The position numbers were made by a program, and so were the translations under genes. From Moraxellaceae bacterium (GTDB lineage Bacteria > Pseudomonadota > Gammaproteobacteria > Pseudomonadales > Moraxellaceae): a stretch of DNA of 64,000 nucleotides. The DNA is taken from contig JACKNZ010000006.1 in assembly GCA_024234595.1 (NCBI GenBank), forward strand, positions 1 to 64,000, read 5' to 3'. The notes beneath the pieces were generated by a model. The model was not told the DNA's origin. It was given only the letters and a program-made list of their open reading frames with translations, and made no database searches. Below, piece after piece: positions 52,079 to 61,200 of the stretch (the stretch's first letter is position 1; every line of letters begins with the position of its first letter).

Positions 52079-52840
52079 TTATGCCAGCCAAATAATTGAT
52101 GCCATACGCCCCGTGGTTTGCTCGCGGCGATAGGAGAAAAACCGTTCCTTATCGGTGACGGTACACAAATCACCACCGCTAATCATGCCTATGCCTGCTT
52201 TCATTAACCGTTGACGTGCCAGTGCATAAATATCGGCCAAATATTTACCATTTGGCTGAGCCGTAAATGCTTTACTCGCTGCAGCATCTACTTTGATAAA
52301 TGCCTCGCGCACTTCTGCTCCGACCTCAAAGGCTGCAGTACCAATAGCAGGCCCCAACCAACACATCACTTCTGCAGGATTACTAAATTTTGCCAAGGTA
52401 TTTTCTAAAATACCACTACACAAACCACGCCATCCTGCATGAGCGACTGCCACTCGATGACCACTTTGGTCGCAAAAGAACACAGGCAAACAATCGGCAG
52501 TCATAACCACACAAGGCAAACCACGATGAGTAGTCGTTACCGCATCGGCTTCAGGGACAGTTTGAGCACGACGTTTTGGCTCACTAAAGGCATCTACCAC
52601 TTCTGTGCCATGCACTTGCTGTAACCATTGCGGAGGGCCACAAGGAGCAATTTCGTTAAGGGCTGATAATAATTTACGGCGATTTTCGACCACTTTGCTT
52701 GGCTCATCACCGACATGAAAAGCCAAATTTAGGCTATTAAAAGGCGGTTCACTACAACCACCGTCACGCGTTGTCACAACCGCATGAACATTAACAGGTG
52801 CTGGCCAGTCTGGCATAATAAAAGAGTCTTTTAAACTCAT
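52079..52840 (-). CDS. pgeF: Peptidoglycan editing factor PgeF (YfiH, copper-laccase-like)
   Basis: A 253-residue DUF152/PgeF protein. Family marks: NLAFHVGDEPSKVVENRR, the metal-site core MTADCLPVFFCD followed by VAVAHAGWRGLCSG (Cys-His-His set), and CWLGPAIGTAAFEVGAEV. In E. coli it hydrolyses mis-incorporated Ser-containing muropeptide precursors; older annotations call it a polyphenol oxidase. It is translationally coupled to a flavodoxin gene. Confidence 0.93.
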   Translation of the reverse strand: MSLKDSFIMPDWPAPVNVHAVVTTRDGGCSEPPFNSLNLAFHVGDEPSKVVENRRKLLSALNEIAPCGPPQWLQQVHGTEVVDAFSEPKRRAQTVPEADAVTTTHRGLPCVVMTADCLPVFFCDQSGHRVAVAHAGWRGLCSGILENTLAKFSNPAEVMCWLGPAIGTAAFEVGAEVREAFIKVDAAASKAFTAQPNGKYLADIYALARQRLMKAGIGMISGGDLCTVTDKERFFSYRREQTTGRMASIIWLA

Positions 52841-53013
52841 AAGATATTCCTTTAGAGTAAGCCATGTTACTCATTATAGAATGTGAGTGAGAGAGGAGTA
52901 CTATATCTTTGCGTAATATGTAGATACTGACCTAAGCTACCATGATTATCAAATTTAAATAGTCTTTTTGTCCGACAATAATCTCTACGCTTTATTAAGA
53001 GGAGCTTTTAATC

Positions 53014-55125
53014 TCATTTAACAAACGCTTTACCACGCACTTCAAAACGCACTCGAGCACGTACTTGACCTTGTAAGTTTTTGAGTTGTAATAGATAACG
53101 ACCTCGTTTGGGTTGCCACGCATAATCTTGTTGAGCAGACGCCAATAAATGATCGTTTAACCAAAAACTCAGTTGTTCGCCCCCTGTTTTTGCTTTAAAA
53201 AACACTTTTTGATAGTTTTTTGGCATATCAGGGTCTAAGGCAATAATAGTGTTGGCAACAGGATAAACGATTTCAGGGACATTATTTGGCCAATAACTGA
53301 CTTTTGCTTGCTCTGTACCATCGATAAACCATTCTTGATAATTGGGCTGTGCAAAGCCGTCAAACTCAACCAATTGTTGATGTACGCCTTTAGGGGGCTG
53401 TGGTGCAAATGATTGTCCCGCACCTGCTTCTAAATAATTCATCACCATTTGCCAAACGGGTGCTGCACCTGTAATACCCGATACATCACGCATCGGCAAA
53501 CCTTGCATATTGCCCACCCACACCGCTACCGTAAATCGGCTTGAAAATCCTACACACCAGTTATCACGCATATCTTTGCTTGTACCTGTTTTGACCGCCG
53601 ACCAAAATGGCGTGGCTAAGGGATTTTCATAACCAAAGGTTAAACTGCGTGCATTTCTGTCGCTTAAAATATCTGCCACAATAAAACTGGCTTGAGGCGA
53701 TAAAATCGTTTTTGTTGCCCTGATTGGGGATGACAACTCTAAAGTTGCCTCGCTAAATTGCCCTTGATTGGCTAAAGCACGATAGGCATTGGCTAATTGC
53801 CACACATTAATATCTGCACCACCCAAGGCTAAGGCATTACCATAATAATCTGCTTGTTGTTCCAACGAAAAACCAAGCTCATTGAGCATCTTCCAAAAAT
53901 TTTCTAAACCAACTTTGTTAAGTGTTAACACGGCGGGAATATTTAACGAGCTAGCCAATGCACGGCGAACGGTGACTGCGCCTTTAAAGTCTTTTTCATA
54001 ATTTTGTGGCACATATAAACCTTGTTCGGTGCTGATATTTAAGGCTTGGTCATCTAATACAGAAGCAGCCGTTAATAAGTTATTTTCAAACGCCAAACCA
54101 TACAAAAAAGGTTTGAGTGTTGACCCTGCTTGGCGTGGCGCATAAATCCCATCCACCCAAACTTTGTCTTCAACCAAACCACTATTTGCCACATAAGCCA
54201 ACACTTCGCCTGTTTGATTATTGAGTACCAATACTGCCCCTGCATTGGCTTTTTGTGCAGCTAATGAGGCTAACTGGCTACGTAAGGCTTGATAACTAAA
54301 GTCTTGTAAGTTTTTATCTAGGCTAGTTTGATAATTTTGATTGGCTTGGGTTAATAAACGTGCCGCTAAACTTAAACTATCAGCACGTTGTTCTATAGGT
54401 AAACGCCGTTGACTGAGTTGTTGAAAAGCTAATTCTTTGACCTCTTGGCAATCGGCTTGATAACCAGCATTGATTAATACACAAGCCCGATCGGCAATCC
54501 GTTGAATACTGGCATTAGGTGCTGCCAACAAACTGACTAATAAAATGCTTTCGTCTTTGTTTAAACCACGCGGCCATTTGCCAAACAAGGCCAAACTAGC
54601 GGTGCTGACGCCTTGTAAATCGCCACGCCACACCATTAAATTGATATAGGCTTCAAGGATTTGTGCTTTTGTCCATGTTTTTTCGAGCTGACGCGCGGCT
54701 TGGAGTTGGTGCCATTTACGTTTAAGACTACGACCACCTGTTTGCCATGATAACTTAGGGTCAAGCATGGCGGTTAATTGCATGGTTAAGGTGCTTGCGC
54801 CACGCGCTTTTTGGCCTGTTAAGTAGCTGACTGCCGAACGACTTACCGCCCCCCAATCGACACCATGATGACGGTAAAAATCTCTGTCTTCGACAAATAA
54901 CAAAGCGTCAATTAACGCAGGTGATACTTCTTCTAATGGCGTCCACTCAAAGCGATGTTGTTGTTTATTAAGACGTTGATAAGCTAATACTTGGCCATGT
55001 CGATCTAATAAGCGGCCATAAGAAGATTGCCATTGTTGTTGGATTTGGGAAAATGTTGGTGGTTGAGAGGCGTGGGCAACTGCCATTAACAACCATAAAC
55101 TAACAAAGAATAAACGCCTTAACAT
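53014..55125 (-). CDS. pbpC: Penicillin-binding protein 1C
   Basis: A 703-residue bifunctional peptidoglycan enzyme, exported with a signal (MLRRLFFVSLWLLMAVAHA). GT51 domain: ALLFVEDRDFYRHHGVDWGAV and GASTLTMQLTAML. Transpeptidase domain: active Ser in AGSTLKPFLYGLAF, SxN in SSLNIPA and KTG in VKTGTSKDMRDNW. A C-terminal BiPBP_C-like beta domain closes it. In E. coli it is paired with the alpha-2-macroglobulin gene yfhM; here an acyl-CoA synthetase gene and a Uma2 gene separate the two. Confidence 0.95.
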   Translation of the reverse strand: MLRRLFFVSLWLLMAVAHASQPPTFSQIQQQWQSSYGRLLDRHGQVLAYQRLNKQQHRFEWTPLEEVSPALIDALLFVEDRDFYRHHGVDWGAVSRSAVSYLTGQKARGASTLTMQLTAMLDPKLSWQTGGRSLKRKWHQLQAARQLEKTWTKAQILEAYINLMVWRGDLQGVSTASLALFGKWPRGLNKDESILLVSLLAAPNASIQRIADRACVLINAGYQADCQEVKELAFQQLSQRRLPIEQRADSLSLAARLLTQANQNYQTSLDKNLQDFSYQALRSQLASLAAQKANAGAVLVLNNQTGEVLAYVANSGLVEDKVWVDGIYAPRQAGSTLKPFLYGLAFENNLLTAASVLDDQALNISTEQGLYVPQNYEKDFKGAVTVRRALASSLNIPAVLTLNKVGLENFWKMLNELGFSLEQQADYYGNALALGGADINVWQLANAYRALANQGQFSEATLELSSPIRATKTILSPQASFIVADILSDRNARSLTFGYENPLATPFWSAVKTGTSKDMRDNWCVGFSSRFTVAVWVGNMQGLPMRDVSGITGAAPVWQMVMNYLEAGAGQSFAPQPPKGVHQQLVEFDGFAQPNYQEWFIDGTEQAKVSYWPNNVPEIVYPVANTIIALDPDMPKNYQKVFFKAKTGGEQLSFWLNDHLLASAQQDYAWQPKRGRYLLQLKNLQGQVRARVRFEVRGKAFVK

Positions 55126-55141
55126 TTAATCTTCCTAAAAA

Positions 55142-55168
55142 CTAAGGGGCAAAATAATTGCCCCTCAG
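55142..55168 (-). terminator. Terminator downstream of the acyl-CoA synthetase gene
   Basis: GGGGCAA (55146-55152) pairs with TTGCCCC (55158-55164) across AATAA. On the minus strand it follows the synthetase stop and is followed by TTAGTTTTTAGG. It separates the synthetase from pbpC. Confidence 0.75.
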
Positions 55169-55204
55169 TTTATATTTTTAACACACTAAATTAAATGCGT
55201 TAAA

Positions 55205-56899
55205 TTACTCCCAAATAACTTTTTGCTTTAACGCAACCCACTTCTCACCATTTTTGAGATAACGGTCTTCGATGATATTACGTTTAATTTTCATGGTTGG
55301 GGTTAAGAAGCCATTTTCCATTGTCCATTGGTCTTTAACAATCACCACATAATCTAATACTTCATGGTCTTCGAGGGTGCTGTTAACCGACTTTAACAAA
55401 TCGGTAATTTCTTGAGTTAAGGTGTCTTTATCAATCTCACCTTTTTCAAGCTCTTTGACCGCATCCAAAGACAACATAAATAAAGCAAAAGGTTGTGGCT
55501 CGCCCGAACCTGTCACACATACCACTTCCACTTTTGGATGGTTGTTGAGTTTGTTTTCAATCGGGACTGGCGCAACATATTTCCCCTTACTGGTTTTAAA
55601 CAGCTCTTTAACACGACCTGTAATCCGTAAACGACCTTTTTCGTCAATCTCACCACGGTCACCTGTTTTAAAGTACCCATCATCGGTCATTTCTTCGGCC
55701 ATTTTATCTGGCATTTTGTAATAACCTAACATTTGAGCAGGACTTTTTACCTGAATTTCGCCATTATCGGCAATACGGTGCTCAACACCAGGGTTGACCG
55801 AGCCAACATAACCAACACGCACTTCATTAGGCTTACAAGCATGAGAATAAGCAAAGTTTTCGGACATACCATATACATCCAATAACTCTAAACCTAAACT
55901 ACGATACCATTCAATAATTTGTGGTGGTAACGGTGCAGAACCTGTTAAAGCCACACGGACGTGGTTCATACCAAGTTGCGTTAACACTTTTTTCTTGACG
56001 ATTTTGTTTAAAATAGGAATGTTGAATAACAGTTTTTGTTTTTTAGGAGGTAACTTCTCATTTACACCCAAATAGAACTTCGTCCACAATCTTGGCACAG
56101 AGAAGAAAATTGTTGGTTGGGCACGTTGTAAGTCTTTTTGGAAAGTCTCTAAACCTTCAGAGAAGAAAATGTGGAAACCGAAATATAAAGACATAGTTTC
56201 TACGGCCGCGCGCTCGGCAACGTGAGCCAACGGCAAATACGACAACATACGTTCGCTACTACTAAAGCCCCAAATTTCTTCCATACCGCTAGTAATGACA
56301 ATCATGGTGCGGAAGCTGTGCAATACGCCTTTGGGCTTGCCTGTACTACCAGAGGTATAAACGATAGTCGCTATGTCGTCTAATTGTGGTAATGCTGGAT
56401 TTTTAAGGGCTTCTGTTTTGGCGACAATATCATCCCATTGTGGCTGGCTTGATAATTCGGGTGGCGACAACGGTGCTGCAATAATTGGCAAGCCTTGAGG
56501 AATGACGGTTTTGATTTCTTTCCAACCATCAGCCTTGCCATCCATTTTGCCAACAATCAATAATTTGGCTTCGCTGTGTTCAAAAATATATTCCGCTGTT
56601 TCGCCGTTTAGGGTGGGATATAACGGCACAGTAATATGGCCAGACATCCAAATCGCTAAATCAGCCATAATCCAATGGGCAGAGTTACGACCTAATAAAG
56701 CAATATTACTTTTTGGCGGCAAATTTAATGATTGAATATAGGCAGCAATGCGTCTAACTTCGTTACCCACTTGTTGCCATGTATAATCTTTAACGACACC
56801 ATTGCCAAAGGGTTGTGTTAGATAAATACCACTGGGGGTATTTTTTTCCCAGTAGAGTAAACAATGAAGAAGGGTTTGTTTTTCTGCATTATTAGCCAT
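55205..56899 (-). CDS. AMP-dependent acyl-CoA synthetase (long-chain fatty-acid type)
   Basis: A 564-residue adenylate-forming enzyme that activates a carboxylic acid with ATP and CoA. The AMP-binding motif is TIVYTSGSTGKPKGVLHSF; the A5 motif region is LLDVYGMSENFAYSHA, and the hinge/A8 GYFKTGDRGEIDEKGRLRITGR. The C-terminal Lys region LTPTMKIKRN is typical of long-chain FACS. Substrate not certain. The ATG at 56897-56899 has an AGAGGA site; residues before it are unconserved. Confidence 0.88.
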   Translation of the reverse strand: MANNAEKQTLLHCLLYWEKNTPSGIYLTQPFGNGVVKDYTWQQVGNEVRRIAAYIQSLNLPPKSNIALLGRNSAHWIMADLAIWMSGHITVPLYPTLNGETAEYIFEHSEAKLLIVGKMDGKADGWKEIKTVIPQGLPIIAAPLSPPELSSQPQWDDIVAKTEALKNPALPQLDDIATIVYTSGSTGKPKGVLHSFRTMIVITSGMEEIWGFSSSERMLSYLPLAHVAERAAVETMSLYFGFHIFFSEGLETFQKDLQRAQPTIFFSVPRLWTKFYLGVNEKLPPKKQKLLFNIPILNKIVKKKVLTQLGMNHVRVALTGSAPLPPQIIEWYRSLGLELLDVYGMSENFAYSHACKPNEVRVGYVGSVNPGVEHRIADNGEIQVKSPAQMLGYYKMPDKMAEEMTDDGYFKTGDRGEIDEKGRLRITGRVKELFKTSKGKYVAPVPIENKLNNHPKVEVVCVTGSGEPQPFALFMLSLDAVKELEKGEIDKDTLTQEITDLLKSVNSTLEDHEVLDYVVIVKDQWTMENGFLTPTMKIKRNIIEDRYLKNGEKWVALKQKVIWE

Positions 56900-57063
56900 G
56901 TTGTTATATCCTCTATTAAAAATCCGCTGTTTGAGCACAGCTATTACATATATGATGGTCAAATTACGCTGTGACGAAGCCTATCATTGACCGCGCTTGC
57001 TGAAAAGTCTTGTTTAGCAAACAAATGTATTTGTCTATGACTTTTTAAACATTTTATTCGACA

Positions 57064-57092
57064 AAAAGCCAATAGCTTATGTTGGCTTTTTT
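57064..57092. terminator. Orphan bidirectional terminator-like hairpin
   Basis: AAAAGCCAA (57064-57072) pairs perfectly with TTGGCTTTT (57082-57090), followed by TT on the plus strand and preceded by an A-run, so a U-run exists in both directions. It lies between the divergent acyl-CoA synthetase and Uma2 genes, where no plus-strand gene precedes it. That makes an unannotated short RNA upstream possible. Confidence 0.6.
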
Positions 57093-57144
57093 ATGACTAA
57101 GTGCTTATATATGACACAAATAACTGATGATTGGACTTATGGTC

Positions 57145-57747
57145 ATGTCTGCACTACAACAACGAACTGTATTTATTAGCGAAACAGAATATTTAGACGG
57201 TGAGCACATCTCTGATATTAAACATGAATATATCGATGGCGAAGTGTATGCCATGTCGGGGGCAAGTGCTAATCACAATCGGATTGCAGGAAACTTGTAT
57301 CGCAAACTTGGCAATCATCTAGATAACCAGCCTTGCCAGCCCTACACATCTGATATGAAAGTTAAAATTGGTAGCAAATTCTTTTATCCTGATGTATTGG
57401 TCGATTGCTCTAATTTATCAGGTAGTAGTTATTTTACCGAAAGCCCTACGTTATTGGTGGAAGTGTTGTCTAAGTCAACACGACAAATAGACGAAAAATT
57501 AAAAAGACAACTTTATACCCAAATTCCTACCTTACAAGAATACGTGTTAATTGAACAAGATTTTGTGGATGTCGAAATTATTCGTCGTCGTACAGGCTGG
57601 CAATCTGAGCATTATTTTTTAGGTGAAGATGTAACTCTTGATGCAGTTGATTTAACGGTCAGTGTCGAAGATATTTATTATCGGGTTGATAATAGTGATG
57701 TTAAAGAGTGGCTAGAAAAAACTACTCAAGCCGCTAAGCAAGAGTGA
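57145..57747 (+). CDS. Uma2-family putative endonuclease (DUF820)
   Basis: A 200-residue PD-(D/E)XK-fold protein. Motifs: DIKHEYIDGEVYAMSGASANHN (acidic loop), FFYPDVLVDC with the conserved Asp and LLVEVLSKSTRQIDEKLKRQLY, with Glu and a following Lys. Uma2 genes are common in cyanobacteria and scattered elsewhere, often recently acquired; no confirmed cellular role. It stands alone, convergent with the alpha-2-macroglobulin gene (48 bases apart). Confidence 0.85.
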   Translation: MSALQQRTVFISETEYLDGEHISDIKHEYIDGEVYAMSGASANHNRIAGNLYRKLGNHLDNQPCQPYTSDMKVKIGSKFFYPDVLVDCSNLSGSSYFTESPTLLVEVLSKSTRQIDEKLKRQLYTQIPTLQEYVLIEQDFVDVEIIRRRTGWQSEHYFLGEDVTLDAVDLTVSVEDIYYRVDNSDVKEWLEKTTQAAKQE

Positions 57748-57777
57748 TGACCTGTCATCTGAGCAATATACAGGTCA
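57748..57777. terminator. Hairpin between convergent Uma2 and alpha-2-macroglobulin genes
   Basis: TGACCTGT (57748-57755) pairs perfectly with ACAGGTCA (57770-57777) around 14 bases. It starts at the Uma2 stop codon. No U-run, so it is only a possible shared transcription end. Confidence 0.4.
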
Positions 57778-57795
57778 TACACCACAATCTACGAC

Positions 57796-58237
57796 CTAGG
57801 GTTTAACCTCAATCGTTTTATTAGGACTTAAACCATACACATCAGGTGCATACATCGCCTCAACTCGTGTTGCAGGTAACTTAAACGTGCCTGCTTGATT
57901 GAGACGTACGGTATAGGCACTTTGCCATTTAGTATTCGATGGTAAATATTGATAATACGCCCGATAAGCATCCGCCGCATATTCAACATAAACTGGCCAC
58001 CAATCATTCGTACCCCGATTTAACAACTCACTATCACGTTTTAAACCACGTCCCAACAACACTGCACCTGTAGGAATGGGATCATTAACCACCACCCAAC
58101 CCATTTCTTGGCTAGAGGTAAATGACAGCTCAACGCGCATCACATCACCAACATGCCACTCACCTTTGACTTTTTGTTGAATAGGAATGATGTCTTTAAA
58201 AATACGATAGCCTTTTTCATCGGCTTTAGTAATATGG
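57796..58237 (-). pseudogene. C-terminal part of the alpha-2-macroglobulin, in a shifted frame
   Basis: About 145 codons that continue the alpha-2-macroglobulin sequence after its stop: KADEKGYRIFKDIIPIQQKV, MGWVVVNDPIPTGAVLLGRGL, then AYTVRLNQAGTFKLPATRVEAMYAPDVYG, which are family C-terminal motifs (compare E. coli YfhM). The break is near 58225-58240. Removing one T from TATTACTAAAG on the minus strand would rejoin the two frames and restore IP-YY-KADEKGYRI spacing. It is either a real disabling indel or a sequencing/assembly error; no slippery motif for programmed shifting is evident. Confidence 0.85.
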
Positions 58238-61200
58238 AATACGCGCGGCGGTTGATACCCGCAACCACGGACTACCCTCGCCTTGATGATTAACAGTGAT
58301 TTGGCTATTTTGTTTTGGCCACGCAAAAGACATATCACTGTTTTCGGTATCATTAAAACGTACTGTTTGAGGATTAGCTTCGGTAGCTTTTGGCCATGCT
58401 GTACTGGCTTGCTCTGTACCTAACTGAGCAAGCGTTTTACCTGTAATACTCAAGGCATTATCATTAAAACGTTTTAGCACAAAACCGCCCCACAAATTAC
58501 TTTGTGTGCCTTGCCAATGACCTTGTTGCTGTTGACGAATTAAACCACGCACCAAGAGCGGCAATTCATCTTGCCAGTTTTTGTCGCCCATCACCGCTAA
58601 GGTTAAACGCGCTTGCAACACTTGGTCATCGTCATACCACCACCAACGGTCTTTATCATGTTTAAGAATGATATAAGTGCCACCTTGTTGGACTAATTTG
58701 GCTTTTAATAACCGCTCTACTTCGACTAAACGCTCAGCACGTTTAGGGACATTATTGGCATTTTTTAACAACTCATACCAATCAATTAAAATATGATTAG
58801 GCCAGATGCTCGGTTGCAAACGAATGTTATCCAACAAGTTGGGTTTAAAACGACCATATTGTGCCAAGATATTGGCGACTTCGATGTGTCGTTGAACCAC
58901 ATCAAATTGCGGCTCATAAATCCAATAACGATAAATTTCTTGGTTAACTTTGCCTTCGGCATAACGCAATAAACCATCTAACATGGAATTGCGGCTGTCT
59001 TCAGGAATTTGCCAATTTAACGCCTTGGCCGCACGTAACACATGTGCTGTTAAGAAAGGTGAACCCGATGACTCGCCCTCACTGGGATAAAACTTGGCTA
59101 ACCCGTCTTTATCCAAATAAGTTGGCAAATCACCCATAATATCAGCCCACAAACTGGTATCTTGTAAGCCTGTTGCTTTAGTGGTTTTTTGTTCTAAACA
59201 AATATAAGGATAACTTCTAAACCATTGTTTGACTGGCTCTAAAGTTCCCCCCAAATTGGGTTGAACATCCAACAACACTTTCCCTGCTAAAGCTTGTGCT
59301 GGCAATGCTGCCAAGTTTCCTTGATAGGCTTTTGCGGCTGAAATTTGTTTTAATTCCGAGCTTAAAATTTGCATAGGAACAGCAGGCAAAACTTTTTGAC
59401 TGACTTTTAAGGCATCACGATACAATTCGCTTTGTGCTTGTACTTGCCATGTGACATTCTGACTTCCTTCAGTCATCACCACAGGCACATTAATGATTTG
59501 TGTGCCATTCGCAGCCAATACTACCGATTGTTGATATGGCGCTTTTAATACCTCACTATTAATCGTCACTTGCACCGTTTGTGGGTTAGGACTGCTATTA
59601 CGCAAGGTAAATTCGGCTTGATAACGGTCATTATCACGTACCACACTCGGCAAACCACTGAGAATTTGCAACTCTTGGGTGTTTCTCATGCTGGCTGAGC
59701 CTGTACCAAACTGCTCACGAGAACTGGCAATCGCCACCAATTTAAAACTGGTTAATGAATCATTCAGTGGTACGCTAAAACGTGCCATACCTTGACTATC
59801 AACGGGGGTACTGGCTTGCCACAACAACAAGGTATCAAACAACTCGCGTGTTGAACCACCTCGACCACCGCCACCGCCTGTTGGTAAGGCTTTTTTACCA
59901 AAGTGACGTTTGCCCACTACTTGTAGTTGATTGGTTGCATTGTCAATACCATAAGCCCGACTTAACATCATCGACGGCAACACATTCCATGAGTCATTAT
60001 TCGCTAGTTCCAATAACGCTTCATCAACAACAGCCAAGGTCACTTCGGTGTCATTGGGCAAACCATCACGACCTTTACTAGGGCTGACTTTAACGGTGAC
60101 TTGAGCCTGTTCGCGTGGGTGATAACTGCTTTTGTCGGTACTGACATCGACACCTAATTGAAAACCTTCCCAACCCACTTTTAACTCCGCAATTCCCAAT
60201 TTAAAGGCAGGTTTACCCAAATCCACTAACGCAGTTGGTTGAATTTGTTGATTACGACCACGAACAATGGTTGCTGAAATAAAGACGTTAGGTGCGTATT
60301 CGGGCTTAATCGGCACAGAAATCACCGAATCTTTACCCGAAATTGGCGTGACAAAACTTTCTAAAATGCCATCACGCACCACCGACACTAAAGCGGTTGC
60401 TTCACGGAATGGCATACGCACTTGTAAGCGTGCAACATCACCAACTTTATAATCTTTTTTGTCGGCTAAAACATCAATACGATCATCATCGCCTTGCTCA
60501 AACCACCACTCATCTTCACCTGCTATCCATAAACTGGTGCGTGTTGCTGCCTGACGGCCTGCTTTATCGGTGCTGATGGCCGTTAACTCCAACTCACCTG
60601 CCTTGGCAAAATTAAACTGACAACGTAAATGACCTTGAGCATCGGTTTGATTGCCACAATTGACCGTAACTGGTTCTTTAATGGTTTTGGTGTCATAAGA
60701 ATAATAACCACCCAAAGTACGTTTACGATGGCTTTCATAACGAATCATCTGACCAAGAATTTTAATGGGGGTATTGGGTTGCAATTGCTGTTGCTGATTC
60801 ACACTAATAAAATCGACTTCAACAGGCTGATTTTTTGCCACCCAAGACGAAGCAACTTTTGAACCGACCATAACGTCGGCTGGCCAAACGGTGCTACTTG
60901 CCCCCACCGTTTGTGTTTCACCACTGGGGTCTCTAAACTCCATTTCTAACTGCACACGACTCACTTGCTTAATGTCAGGCAATGTAGGCGTTAAAGCATT
61001 TAAACTGCCTGAGTCATCCAACACCAATTCTTGTTGCTCTAAATCTTGATTGTCTTGTGTTTTGTCATTGACCATGACTGGCACGGAATCAAAACTATAT
61101 TCCTCAAAATTCGGTAACGATAACCAAGACTGCTCTAAGCGACCACGAAGTGTAACAGGCGCATTGCTATAACCACCGCCGTTTAAATAGCGTAATTGCA

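Noticed and set aside
52905..52925. A CAGTATCTACATA-type 13-mer shared in inverted form with 41819-41831.
   Set aside because: Matches of this length are expected by chance in a 64-kb AT-rich sequence, and neither site shows more shared flank.
57145..57747. Uma2 gene as part of a defence island.
   Set aside because: No neighbouring restriction, toxin or defence genes; the flanks are envelope and lipid genes.
58225..58240. Programmed ribosomal frameshift in the alpha-2-macroglobulin gene.
   Set aside because: No slippery heptamer, no downstream pseudoknot obvious, and this family is not known for frameshifting; a simple indel explains it better.
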